Positions 17,651-27,905 of a stretch of DNA of 64,000 nt are shown piece by piece (the first letter of the stretch is position 1; each line of letters opens with the position of its first letter). The notes beneath the pieces were generated by a model that saw only the letters and a list, made by a program, of their open reading frames with translations, was not told the origin of the DNA and did no database searches. The position numbers and the translations under genes were made by a program. The stretch covers positions 186,001-250,000 of the forward strand of contig JADJHP010000006.1 of assembly GCA_016707525.1 (NCBI GenBank), in the 5' to 3' direction. The stretch comes from Ignavibacteriota bacterium. Lineage in GTDB: Bacteria; Bacteroidota; Ignavibacteria; UBA10030; UBA6906.

Positions 17651-19545
17651 ATGAGCAGAGCTACTATCGTGCTGCTTGTCCTTGCGCTCGTCAGCAGCGC
17701 CGCTGTGGCGCAGCTGTCCAGCGTGGCGACACACAATTCCTACCAGACGAAATTCCTCTGGACCGGCCCCGACAGCACCAAGCCCTTCCGCAACGACCAG
17801 GGCATCCGCAGCGCCTGGGTCACGAAGGACATGGACAAGGACGGCAAGCCCGAGATCATGTGTACGGACTATGCCAACGGCGGCCGCGTGCACGTGTTCG
17901 AGTTCAAAGCCCCGAACATCCTTGAACTCGTCTGGTCATCGCCGAACATGTACAGCACCAATGCCAATTCGACACCGCGTTGGGTGAAGGATGGCGATCT
18001 GGACGGCGACGGCAACAGGGAGATCATCTATCCCGTTGGCCCGCGCTATACCGGCAAGGTCGTGGTGTTCGAGTACAACGGAACCGACAATTCGTATGGT
18101 GCAGCACCCGGCCTTGCCGATCTTGAACTTCCTGCTACCCAATTTGCGGGCGTGCTCGGTGCCACCTCTGCTCTCCGCATGGACCGCGAGACCGGCACAG
18201 TGGATGATATCGATGGCGACGGCCGTGATGAACTGATCATGGCGAACCAGGACAACAAAGTCTACATCCTTGGTGTCATCGGTGATATCGGCGGGTTCGG
18301 GTCCTGGGATATCGAGGGCGGGAACCCGGCAGTGCATCCCGAGAACAAGTTCTCGGCTGGCTCCTGGTGGCAGTCGGTCCCGACCGACATCGATGGCGAC
18401 GGCGCGAAGGAGATCGTGAACCACTACTGGAACTTCTACGGATTCTGGTCCATCGATCCGAAGGGTACGGATTCGTACCGGTACCCGACCCCGGGTGCTG
18501 ACACGCTGACGAACCCGAAAGCGAAGAACTACTACTTCGAGTACATGAAGTCTTTCGGTGACGATGCGGTCGCGTATATGGGCGTGCAGCCTGCCGACGT
18601 CAACGGCGACGGCGCGAAAGAGATCGCGGGTATCCTCTACATCGGCGGCTCCACGAATGACTATCAGGTCTCTCTGACTGCGGTCGCCAAGGGAGATACC
18701 GGTGTGTATGTTTGGAAGGACTCGACCCAGTTCGGCATCGTCGGAAAAGACCTCTGGAAAGCTGCCGGCAAGAACACCGGTGCATTCTGGGGCATCGGTG
18801 CCTATGACTTCAACGGCAACGGCCGCGAGGAGATCCTTGCGGGCGGTGGTGCTGACTACAATGTGGTCGCCCTCGAGTATAAGGGGACGGGGAGCCTGAC
18901 GGATCCGGCGAACTACACCAGCACGGTGTACTATCCCGGCGAGCCGGCATTCTTCCATAACATCGACTATTATGACTCGCTCGGCACGGGGGTGGATACC
19001 GTGTTTGCGGAGAGCCCCTTCGTCTCCAAGATGTTCGCAGGATCCGATGTGAACGGCAACGGCAAGAAGGAACTGATGCTCTCGTATCAGAGCGTCGCTG
19101 ATTCCGTAACGTACCGTCGCTATTCATGGGATACCTCGGCGACCCCCGACTCGTGGAAACTGGACAGCACGTACAAGCAGGTCAACGTGATCGCGACGAA
19201 CCTCCGTATGCTCGAGTGGACCGGTTCGACGTTCGTACCGATCGACATGACCACCGTCACCCCGATCAGTACGTGCTCGAAGCCAACTATCCGAACCCCT
19301 TCAACCCGTCCACGATGATCCGTTTCTCGCTTCCGGCGGAGAACAAGATCTCTCTCGTGGTCTATGACATGCTGGGTCGTGAAGTGAAGACCCTGATCGG
19401 CAGTCAGGAGATGGCGAAGGGTGCGTATCAGCAGGAATGGGACGGCACGAACAATGCCGGACAGGGCGTTGCCAGCGGCAGCTACGTGTACACGCTGAAG
19501 TTCGGCAATTTCAGCAAATCCCAGAAGATGATGCTCGTCCGCTAG
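17651..19545 (+). CDS. Secreted FG-GAP/VCBS-repeat protein with class A sorting domain, apparent frameshift near 19260
   Basis: From ATG 17651 a signal peptide (MSRATIVLLVLALVSSAAVAQ) leads into repeated Ca-binding-like motifs of the FG-GAP/VCBS type: DIDGDGRDELIM, DIDGDGAKEIVN, DVNGDGAKEIAG, DFNGNGREEILA and DVNGNGKKELML. Such repeats fold as an integrin-like beta propeller. The first frame stops at 19318 with an unlikely tail. The sorting domain (ANYPNPFNPSTMIRFSLP...MMLVR) continues in another frame to 19545. Adding one base in the CCCC run at 19260-19263 gives a continuous 631-residue protein. A terminator follows, separating it from the first receptor cassette. Confidence 0.8.
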
Positions 19546-19584
19546 TCCGCGGCGTCACACCGCGATGTGTTGTTTGACATACAA

Positions 19585-19621
19585 GGGCCGTGACAGATCA
19601 TCTGTTGCGGCCCTTTTTTTT
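19585..19621 (+). terminator. Rho-independent terminator after the FG-GAP gene
   Basis: GGGCCG-TG-ACAG (19585-19596) pairs with CTGT-TG-CGGCCC (19602-19613) with a small internal mismatch, followed by eight Ts at 19614-19621. It is the clearest intrinsic terminator in the window. Confidence 0.88.
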
Positions 19622-19630
19622 ACAATGCAG

Positions 19631-19650
19631 CGACGGGCTGAAGCCCGTCG
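19631..19650. repeat. Palindrome CGACGGGCTGAAGCCCGTCG upstream of the cassette 1 receptor
   Basis: A perfect 8-base stem CGACGGGC/GCCCGTCG around TGAA. It ends 15 bases before ATG 19666 and just before its AGGAGG (19655-19660). A degenerate relative occurs at 22462-22479, also just before a gene of the same cassette. It may be a REP-like element or an mRNA hairpin in the leader. Confidence 0.65.
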
Positions 19651-19665
19651 GCACAGGAGGCGTGT

Positions 19666-22428
19666 ATGTCAGTTCGTCGTATGTTCATTGTGCTGGTCGG
19701 ATGCCTGATCGCCGGTGTCGCCTTTGGCGGGAACACGGGGAAGATCGCCGGGCGCATTCAGAGTTCGGAGAACGGGGAAACCCTCGTCGGCGTCAGCGTG
19801 CTCATCGAAGGCACCTCCATCGGCGCCAGTACGAATGTGGATGGCGATTTCACCATCATCAACATCCCGCCGGGGACGTACAACGTCGTCGCCTCCGGGG
19901 TCGGCTTCCAGAAGAAGCGCATCACGAATGTGAAGGTCTCGGTGGACTTCACCACCCGGCTGGACATCAAGCTGGGGACCGACGTGATCGCCCTCGAGAC
20001 CGTGGAAGTGCAGGCCGAGGCGCCGATGATCCGCCGCGACCTGACATCCTCGCACACGAACATCGACGCGGCAGCGATTCAGGCCTTGCCCGTGGAGAGC
20101 GTGACGCAGATCCTCTCCTTGCAGGCCGGCATCACCCAGGGCGCGGGGGGCGAATTGCATATCCGCGGCGGACGCTCCAACGAGATCGCCTACACGGTGA
20201 ACGGCGTGTCGATCTCCAACCCGTTCGACAACACCCGCACCGTGCAGATCGCCACGAATGCCATCCAGGAACTGTCGGTGGTGAGCGGGACGTTTAACGC
20301 CGAGTACGGCAATGCCCTGAGCGGTGTCGTCAATACGGTGACGAAGGAAGGTGGGAACAGCTTCGGCGGCAGCATGTCGTTCTACACGGGCGATTATGTG
20401 AGTTCGCACGATGAGGTCTTCACGAACATCGACAACGTGAAGCCGTTCAGCCATACGGTCACGGAACTCACGCTCAACGGGCCGATCCTCACCGACCAGG
20501 TGAGCTTCTTCCTCTCGGGCCGGTTCGACGACGAGAAGGGGTGGCTCTACGGCGTGCGCCAGCATCTTCCTACGGACTACGCCAGCGTGAACCCGATGAA
20601 CCCCAATGACATCACGCTGTTCCGGTCCGGCGACAGCGCCCTCGTGCCCATGAATCCGAGCCGGGAAGTGAGCGGGACCGCGAAACTGACCTTCACGCCG
20701 TTCTCCACGGCGAAGATCCGCTACGACGTCCTGTATTCGAACTCGTCCTGGAGAGGGTATTCCCACAGCTACAAGTACAATCCGGATGCGAACTACAATA
20801 ATAATGAGTGGGGCTTGCTGAACGCCCTCGAACTCCGGCATTCGGTGAATGCCTCCACGTATTACACCCTCCGCGGGTCGTACAATCTGAACGACTACAA
20901 GCAGTACCTCTACCCGCTCCTGGATGCTTCCGGAAGTCCGGTGGTCTACTCTCCGGGGGGAGCACTGGACATCAGCACGCTCCATGCGGACCCGCGGTAC
21001 CAGCCGGATTACAAGAGTGTTGCCGTGGCACCCTATACGTTCCTTTCCGGCGGCACGCGCAACGGCCACTATTATCAGCGTTCCGCAACGACGAGCGTGA
21101 AGTTCGATGTGACGAGCCAGATGACGCAGAACCACGAAGTGAAATTCGGGGCGGAGTACAAGACGCATACGCTGAAGTATGAGAGTTTCTCCGTTCTCCG
21201 GGATACGGTCCGGTATTTCACCCCGACCATCCCATCGACGAATACCTCATATCACGATGCGTACACCCGCAAGCCGAAGGAGATCTCGGCGTACCTCCAG
21301 GACAAGATGGAGTTCGACAACCTCATCCTGAATGTCGGCCTCCGGTACGACTTCTTCAGTGCCGACGCGGACTACTCCACCGATATGTTCAACCCGAGTC
21401 CGAACAGTCCGACGCTGCCGGCCTCGGTCGACCGCTCGACCCTGCTCGCCAGGTCGAAAGGGAAGCACCAATGGAGCCCGCGTGTGGGTGTGTCGTTCCC
21501 GATCACGGATCAGGGGATCATCCATTTCTCGTACGGGCATTTCTTCCAGATGCCGCCGTTCTCGTACCTCTACGCGAACCCGGATTTCAAGTACAGCTTC
21601 TCCACCGGCACGCCGAGCTTCGGCAATGCCGACCTGAACCCGCAGCGGACGGTCACGTATGAACTCGGCCTCCAGCAGCAGCTCATGCCGAATCTCTCCT
21701 TCAATGTGACCGGGTTCTACAAGGACGTCCGCGACCTGCTCGCGCAACAGCAGATCCGCATCAGCGGCGACGAGACGTATTACAAGTATGTGAACAAGGA
21801 TTACAGCAACGTGAAGGGGCTCACCTTCTCGCTCACCAAACGGCGGGGGGCAGGCGATCTGATCGGCGCGACCCTGGATTATACCTTCCAGGTTTCCGAG
21901 GGGAACGAGACCGATGCCAATGCATTCTTCGTCGATCTCTCGTCCGGACGGCAGAGCGAAAAGGTGCCGGTCTACCTGGATTGGGACCAGACACACACCT
22001 TGAATGCCACCGTCTCCGTCGGTGAACCGAACGACTGGAACGTCACGCTCGTCGGGCGCCTCGGCACCGGGCTTCCGTACACCCCGCAGATCCTGACGCA
22101 GACCGTCTATCTGGTCACCAACAGCGCGCGGAAGCCCTCGCAGGTCCGCGTGGACCTTCTGGCCGACAAGACCTTCACCGTGGCAGGGCTCCGCTTGACC
22201 GCGTTCCTGAAAGTGTACAATCTCTTCGACGGTCTGATCGAACGATATGTGTATGACGATACCGGACGGGCGACGTACACGCTCGTGGCCGGACAGGGAA
22301 CCGCCGAGGCGACGGATGCCATCGCCGCGCGTGTGCCGGGTGTTCATCCGGCATCGGAATGGTTCGTGAGGCCCGACTATTATGCACCCCCGAGAGAAAT
22401 TCGGGTGGGGGTGGATGTCGAATTCTAG
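19666..22428 (+). CDS. TonB-dependent receptor with carboxypeptidase-regulatory-like N-domain (cassette 1, gene 1)
   Basis: 920 residues from ATG 19666, with AGGAGG upstream. Signal peptide, then a CarboxypepD_reg-like domain at about 25-105 (TGKIAGRI...GETLVGVSVLIEGTSIGA...NIPPGTYNVVASGVGF). The plug domain follows at about 115-230, with LPVESVTQILSLQAGI, LHIRGGRSNEIAYTVNGV and FNAEYGNALSGVVNTVTKEG. A large outer-membrane barrel follows, ending in aromatic VDVEF. SusC-like proteins of this build import oligomers or chelates with TonB energy; the substrate is unknown. It begins the first of three receptor-exported protein-PorV cassettes and is only 87 bases from the next gene. It is closely related to the receptor at 35156-38044. 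Confidence 0.93.
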   Translation: MSVRRMFIVLVGCLIAGVAFGGNTGKIAGRIQSSENGETLVGVSVLIEGTSIGASTNVDGDFTIINIPPGTYNVVASGVGFQKKRITNVKVSVDFTTRLDIKLGTDVIALETVEVQAEAPMIRRDLTSSHTNIDAAAIQALPVESVTQILSLQAGITQGAGGELHIRGGRSNEIAYTVNGVSISNPFDNTRTVQIATNAIQELSVVSGTFNAEYGNALSGVVNTVTKEGGNSFGGSMSFYTGDYVSSHDEVFTNIDNVKPFSHTVTELTLNGPILTDQVSFFLSGRFDDEKGWLYGVRQHLPTDYASVNPMNPNDITLFRSGDSALVPMNPSREVSGTAKLTFTPFSTAKIRYDVLYSNSSWRGYSHSYKYNPDANYNNNEWGLLNALELRHSVNASTYYTLRGSYNLNDYKQYLYPLLDASGSPVVYSPGGALDISTLHADPRYQPDYKSVAVAPYTFLSGGTRNGHYYQRSATTSVKFDVTSQMTQNHEVKFGAEYKTHTLKYESFSVLRDTVRYFTPTIPSTNTSYHDAYTRKPKEISAYLQDKMEFDNLILNVGLRYDFFSADADYSTDMFNPSPNSPTLPASVDRSTLLARSKGKHQWSPRVGVSFPITDQGIIHFSYGHFFQMPPFSYLYANPDFKYSFSTGTPSFGNADLNPQRTVTYELGLQQQLMPNLSFNVTGFYKDVRDLLAQQQIRISGDETYYKYVNKDYSNVKGLTFSLTKRRGAGDLIGATLDYTFQVSEGNETDANAFFVDLSSGRQSEKVPVYLDWDQTHTLNATVSVGEPNDWNVTLVGRLGTGLPYTPQILTQTVYLVTNSARKPSQVRVDLLADKTFTVAGLRLTAFLKVYNLFDGLIERYVYDDTGRATYTLVAGQGTAEATDAIAARVPGVHPASEWFVRPDYYAPPREIRVGVDVEF

Positions 22429-22461
22429 GTGAGGCGGAAACCGAACGAAGAGTATCCGGAG

Positions 22462-22480
22462 CGGCGGGTTGTGGCCCGTC
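22462..22480. repeat. Degenerate copy of the CGGGC/GCCCG hairpin before the cassette 1 middle gene
   Basis: GGCGGGTTGTGGCCCGTCG resembles the perfect palindrome at 19631-19650, but pairs only with several G-U wobbles. It lies 36 bases before ATG 22516. Confidence 0.4.
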
Positions 22481-22515
22481 GGCGTTCAAAGGAAGCTGAT
22501 AAAGGAAGAGTGTGC

Positions 22516-25500
22516 ATGAAGAACATGAGAGTCACTCAATGGATGGTGTGGATGCTCGTGGCCGTGGTGAGCGCGGGTGTGACCGTTGTCCGTGCGGACG
22601 ATGACGAGCTCGAGAAGGCACGCCGCGCGGTCAGGGAGTACATACAGGCCAACCCGTATCCGGCCGTGGTGAACGGAGGGGTGCCGGCACCGATGAAGCC
22701 TGAAGCGCCTTCGCTTGCCAAGACCTCCGGCACGATGGCGCAGAAGGACAGGAAATCCTTCTTCATGAACGGCAACCGGATCGCCGTGGAGCTGTACAAC
22801 TACGGCGGCATTGCCCCGGGCTATGATGCGTTGCGCGCGGTGAACAACCTCGTCTGGCGCAATCTGGACTACGCATTCCAGTTCTGCCCCATCGTCGGCG
22901 CTTCCGTCCCCGATGCGTGGGTCCCGGGAAGCGCCTCCACATCGTCTCTGACGCCCTCTGGGACTATCCGAACCTGCGGGAAGTGAATCCTACCGGCGAC
23001 ACGCTCTGGCAGTGGCAGCCCATTCCGGGGTATGCCGATCCGGCACAGAAGTACATGGCCTCCAATCCCGCCGATGACACGAATGGTGACGGGAAGCCGG
23101 ATAGCTGGCCGCGTACGTGGTACAACCCCTCCACCGGCAAGTATGTCTGGCCGGGTTTCCTGTCGCAGGATGTGATGAGTTCGGACCTCGAAGTGTTCTG
23201 GGCAATGGACGATCGGTTCAACACCGAGTTCCAGTACTTCCCGTTCCTGGCGGACTCTGCGCGGAAGGGGATCGGTGTGCAGGTGGATGGGCGCGCATTC
23301 CAGTGGAGCAACGCTCTCGCAGAGAACACGATCTTTTTCGTGTACACGGTCACGAACACCAGCGATAAGCATCTGGACAGCGTGTACTTCGGCATCTACG
23401 GCGATCCGGACCTGGGCGGAGGTGCGCCCGAGAACACGGATGACAACGGGTATTTCGTTCCCCCGTACGATACCACGGGGCGTCTGGACGGGGTGCCGAT
23501 CTATTCGCGCAGCATGGTGTACTTCTGGGACCCGGACATGAAGGGTGCCCGCGGGCTTCCGCTGGGGTTCGTCGGGTGCAAATATCTCGAGAGTCCGGGC
23601 AATCCGGTGAACACGATCGATGACGATGGCGACGGGGTCATCGACGAACGGCAGGACGACGGGATCGATAACGATCACGACTGGAGCATCCTCGAAGACG
23701 ACATCGGCATCGATGGCGTGCCGAACACGCAGGATCAGGGTGAAGGGAACGGTGTCCCCGATGCCGGCCGGCGCCTTGTGGACGGGACGCAGGACCCGCT
23801 CTATCCGGGTGAACCGAACTTCGAACTCACCGATCTCGACGAGTCGGACCAGATCGGCCTGACGAGCTTCAACAGCTGGTCGTGGAACACTGACCGCATC
23901 TCCAACGATGAATCGATGTGGAACCGGTCCATTCCCCGGAACTTCGGTGCCATCCAGCAGAATTCCGACATCGTATACATCTTCGCATCCGGCTACATCA
24001 CGCTGGACCGTGCCGAGACGAAACGCATTTCCATGGCCCTGCTCCTCGCCGAGAACCTCGACGGGCTGCTGACCACGGCGAAGACCGTGCAGACCATCTA
24101 CAATAAGAACTACCAGTTCTTCCGTCCGCCCGTTACCCCGCACATGACGGCGGTGCCGGACGACAGGAAGGTGACGCTGTACTGGGATACCGCCGCGGAA
24201 GAGAGTGTCGACCCGATCACCGGGAAGGACTTCGAAGGGTACGTGATCTACAGGAGCACCGATCCCGCATTCGGCGATATCCAGACGGTCACCGATGGCA
24301 AAGGGGCGAAATTCCTCTCGACGCCGTTGCAGGATGTGACGGGGGCAGAAGCGAAGTGGGACGTTGCCACACGCTCGGAGCCGTTCACCGATCTCAATTT
24401 CAACGGGAAGTTCGACACGGGCGAACCGTTCGTGGATTGGAATCACGATGGCCGGTATACCGAGAACGGCGAGGACCGCTGGAAGGGGTATTCTCCTGTG
24501 CCGTACCAGGACCGTGGATTGCAGTATTTCCTGGGCAACAACCGCGGGCTCGTGCACTCGTTCGTGGATTCGAACAACGTGATCAATGGCCAGACCTACT
24601 ACTACGCCGTCGTGGCGTACGACCATGGCGATTCCGTCGGCATCCCGCCCACGGAGACCACGAAGAAGATCACCGTGGACCCGATCACATCGAAATTCAA
24701 GTACGATGTGAATACGGCACAGGTGGTGCCCGGTCCGCGGACGAGCGGCTATATCGCGCCGTCCCTCGCCTCGCGCAACATCAGCCATACGGGCGGTATC
24801 GGGACGGGCCCGGTGACGCTGCGGATGATGAACGATCTCGTGATCCGCAATGCCGGAGAGTACACGGTGAGCTTCGCCGATTCTTTCTTCAATGGCGCGA
24901 GGAACATTCCGGGGAAGAATTATTCCGTGCTGGACGCGAAGCCGGTCACGGAGACGTTCGCACCCTTCGATACCAACTTCACGACGCTGGGGCACACGGC
25001 GATCGCGGATGACGGATCGTTGCGGGTGACCGGCGCGAACGGGACGGTGTACACCCGCGGCGTGGACTATCTGGTGAACTTCCAGCGGGGTTCGATCCGC
25101 CGGACCGCAGCGAGCACGATGCCTGCGAACGCCACGTACACCATCACGTACCGGTACTACCCGGTGTATCAGAGCCGCGCCATCAAGGCCGAGGATTCCA
25201 ATCCTGTCTTCGACGGCGTTGCGCTCAAACTGGAGGACCATCCCGAGTTGCGCTACGACTCCATACGCTCGCGGTGGGTGGAAGGGACATGCAACTACAC
25301 GTTCCTCGCCAAGACGGCGTCCGTCGGCTCCCGGAAGCGCCTCTGGCCGGCCGACTACGAGATCCGTTTCTCCTCCACGCCGATCGATACGGCACTCACG
25401 CTGGGGACGGGCGTGATCCGCATCCCGGTGAAATATTCCGTCATGGACGTCACCACAGGAACGCCGCAGCGGATACTCACCTTCCTCGCGGAGAACAGCT

Positions 25501-26069
25501 CAACGAAGGATCAGCAGTGGAGCTCCGGTGAAGAGATCGTGCTCTTCAGGCCCGGGTCCACCGGGCTGACCACCGATACGACGACCTGGGGTATCGTGAT
25601 CACGAAGCCGGCGGATACCACGATCGCTCCCCGCGCACCCGGGAATGGCGACGTGCTGTTGATCGCGACCCGGCGTCCGTTCTCGACGAGCGACCGTTTC
25701 ACGATCACGACCGAAGGCTCAACCGTAAGCACGGAGCGCGCGTCCTCCCTCATGGACCAGATCTATGTCGTCCCCAATCCGTACGTCGGGCTGAGCGATA
25801 TCGAACCGACCAACCGGCTTCCGGGCGCGACGCGGGGTGAGCGGCGGATCTACTTCGAGCACCTTCCCTCGCAATGCACGATCCGCATCTTCACGATCAA
25901 CGGCGACCTCGTGCAGACCCTGAACCATGATGCGGGTGTGCAGAACGGGCGGGAGTACTGGAACCTCCTGAACCGGGATGGGTTCAGCGTCTCCTACGGC
26001 GTCTACATCGCGCATATCGATGCGCCGGGTGTGGGAGAGAAGATCCTGAAGTTCGCCCTCATTAAATAG
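22516..26069 (+). CDS. Large exported protein with PNPY-type C-terminal domain (cassette 1, gene 2), apparent frameshift near 22926
   Basis: ATG 22516 follows AAAGGAAGAG. A signal peptide is followed by a region with NGNRIAVELYNYGGI near residue 90. The first frame runs into stop at 22986, while clear homology to the cassette 2 protein continues in another frame from about 22920. Restoring one G in GGG at 22926-22928 gives about 1184 residues. Both homologues share SWPxTWYN...YVWP, an SVYFGIYGDPxxGG stretch, Asp-rich segments (DDDGDGVIDER), an Fn3-like region (VPDDRKVTLYWDT...GYVIYRST) and the ending VVPNPYVG...CTIRIFTINGDLVQ...KFALIK. That ending resembles type IX sorting domains but lacks NYPNPFNP. 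Function unknown; presumably surface partner of the receptor. Confidence 0.78.
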
Positions 26070-26164
26070 GCGATGAGGGAAGAAGGAAGGCACAGTGTAG
26101 GTCGGGATACGAAACCACAAGAATCGTGCATGTTGAGGTGTTTCTTGACAGTGGAGAGACAGCA

Positions 26165-27190
26165 ATGAGACTTTCGAAGACCATACGGTTGGCATCGTTT
26201 GTGGTGATGATCGTCGCCGGCGTGGCGACGGCACCGGCACAGAACCTGACCAAGACCGGGACCACGGCGGCGCCGTTCCTCAAGATCGGCGTCGGCTCGC
26301 GTGCCATCGGGATGGGCGGTGCGTTCGCGGCCACGGCCGATGACATCACCGCGATCTACTGGAACCCCGGCGGACTCGCGAAGATGTACTCCAGCGAGGC
26401 GACGTTCAACCACGTCCGGTGGCTTGCCGATGTGAATCTTGATTTTGCGGCATTCGCGACGCACATCCCCGGGCTGGGAACGATCGGTGCGTTCGTGAGC
26501 GTGGAGTCCATGGATGAGATGGAAGTGCGGACCACCGCACAACCGGAAGGGACCGGTGAGTTGTTCTCGGCGGGCGCGATGGCGATCGGTATCACCTTTG
26601 CGCGGGACCTCACCGACCAGTTCTCGATCGGGTTCAACGCCAAGTATGTCAACGAACATCTCTGGAACATGTCGGCGAGCGGCGTCGCCATCGACATCGG
26701 GACCATCTACCGTATCCCGATCCTGAACGAATTCCGGCTGGCCGCGAGCATCTCCAACTTCGGGACGAAGATGAAGCTGGAGGGGCGCGACAATCTGAAG
26801 ATCGCCCAGGTGGGCGGGGGCGAGGGGAATCTGATCAATACCGACGTCCAGCTCGATGCTTTCGACCTTCCGCTCATCTTCCGCGTGGGTGTTGCGGCCG
26901 ATGTGGTGAAGGACGGAGAGCACCGGGTGACGGCGGCTGTGGATGCCGTGCACCCCAACGACAACACGGAATACCTGAACACCGGCATGGAATATGCCTG
27001 GAACGAGATCGTGTTCATCCGGGGCGGATGGAAGTCGCTGTTCGAACGAGAGACGGAGCAGCACTTCACCGCCGGACTCGGGCTGCACTACCGCATCGTG
27101 GGGGAGTTCAAGTTCATGGTGGACTATGCGTACCAGGACTGGGGCCGCCTGAAGAACGTGCATTACCTGACATTCGGACTGCGATTCTGA
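26165..27190 (+). CDS. PorV/PorQ-family outer-membrane protein (cassette 1, gene 3)
   Basis: 341 residues from ATG 26165. Signal peptide ending APAQ, then the family's N-terminal signature TAAPFLKIGVGSRAIGMGGAF...DITAIYWNPGGLA. Amphipathic strands follow and the chain ends in LTFGLRF. PorV-type proteins are FadL-like 14-strand barrels; in type IX secretion PorV binds cargo C-terminal domains and carries them from the translocon to the attachment complex. Being encoded 95 bases after a large exported protein with a special C-terminal domain suggests a dedicated shuttle. The NFGTKMKLEGRDxL stretch is nearly identical in the cassette 2 homologue. Confidence 0.88.
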   Translation: MRLSKTIRLASFVVMIVAGVATAPAQNLTKTGTTAAPFLKIGVGSRAIGMGGAFAATADDITAIYWNPGGLAKMYSSEATFNHVRWLADVNLDFAAFATHIPGLGTIGAFVSVESMDEMEVRTTAQPEGTGELFSAGAMAIGITFARDLTDQFSIGFNAKYVNEHLWNMSASGVAIDIGTIYRIPILNEFRLAASISNFGTKMKLEGRDNLKIAQVGGGEGNLINTDVQLDAFDLPLIFRVGVAADVVKDGEHRVTAAVDAVHPNDNTEYLNTGMEYAWNEIVFIRGGWKSLFERETEQHFTAGLGLHYRIVGEFKFMVDYAYQDWGRLKNVHYLTFGLRF

Positions 27191-27271
27191 TCGGTACTAT
27201 GCGGTGCCGACCGTACCTCCTCCATCACAGCGAGACGGGGTACGGCGGCGGCACCAGACCGGAGGTGTGTG

Positions 27272-27889
27272 ATGAGACCGTTGCTGTGCGCATTGTGCCT
27301 GCTATTCCTCCTTCCCGCGTCGCTCCACTCCCAATCCTCTGATGCCGAGCTCGTCAATGTGAAAGAGCTCATCCCGGACATCGTGCTCGATCTGAAATAT
27401 AGCACGGTGGTCAACTTCACCGCGCAGAAGCTGTACACCACCAATGAATGCCTGCTGGCCCGTGGCATGGTGAACCGCCTTGCCATGGTGCAAGACAGCC
27501 TGCGGAAAAGGGGATTGGGGCTGAAGATCTTTGATGGGTACCGTCCGCGCGCGGTCCAATACCTGATGTTCGAGATCTATCCCGACCCGACCTTCGTTGC
27601 CGATCCGGCCACGGGGTCGAAACATAACCGCGGGGCGGCGGTGGATCTGACGCTGGTCAACCTTGCCACGGGTCAGGAGTTGGTCATGCCGACGGGGTTC
27701 GACGATTTCTCCGACGCGGCTGCCCACGGGTGGACCATTGGCATGTCGGCCGAACAGATCGCGAACCGGGAACTCCTCCTCACCATGATGGTGAATGTGG
27801 GCGGCTTGACGAGTCTCGCATCGGAATGGTGGCACTACGAACACGGGCCATCGCTGACGAATCCACTCTTTGATTTCCAGATGAAATGA
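27272..27889 (+). CDS. Exported D-alanyl-D-alanine dipeptidase (VanX/DdpX-like, M15 family)
   Basis: 205 residues from ATG 27272, with GGAGGT at 27261-27266. A signal peptide of about 20 residues makes it periplasmic or surface-bound. The zinc peptidase motifs are complete: SKHNRGAAVDL (His118, Asp125) and EWWHYE (catalytic Glu185, His188), plus FDGYRP near residue 88. The family hydrolyses D-Ala-D-Ala or related dipeptides. With no vanH/vanA nearby, resistance is unlikely; peptide scavenging or wall recycling fits better. It lies 81 bases after cassette 1 and 16 bases before the next gene, so it may be transcribed with them. Confidence 0.9.
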   Translation: MRPLLCALCLLFLLPASLHSQSSDAELVNVKELIPDIVLDLKYSTVVNFTAQKLYTTNECLLARGMVNRLAMVQDSLRKRGLGLKIFDGYRPRAVQYLMFEIYPDPTFVADPATGSKHNRGAAVDLTLVNLATGQELVMPTGFDDFSDAAAHGWTIGMSAEQIANRELLLTMMVNVGGLTSLASEWWHYEHGPSLTNPLFDFQMK

Positions 27890-27905
27890 CGGGCGGGGTC
27901 CAGCC

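Noticed and set aside
22869..25241. A 790-codon minus-strand open frame
   Set aside because: It is antisense to the cassette 1 exported protein, whose homologue in cassette 2 confirms the plus strand as coding.
27272..27889. VanX-like gene considered as vancomycin resistance
   Set aside because: No vanH, vanA or vanRS genes are nearby, the protein has a signal peptide, and the organism is Gram-negative.
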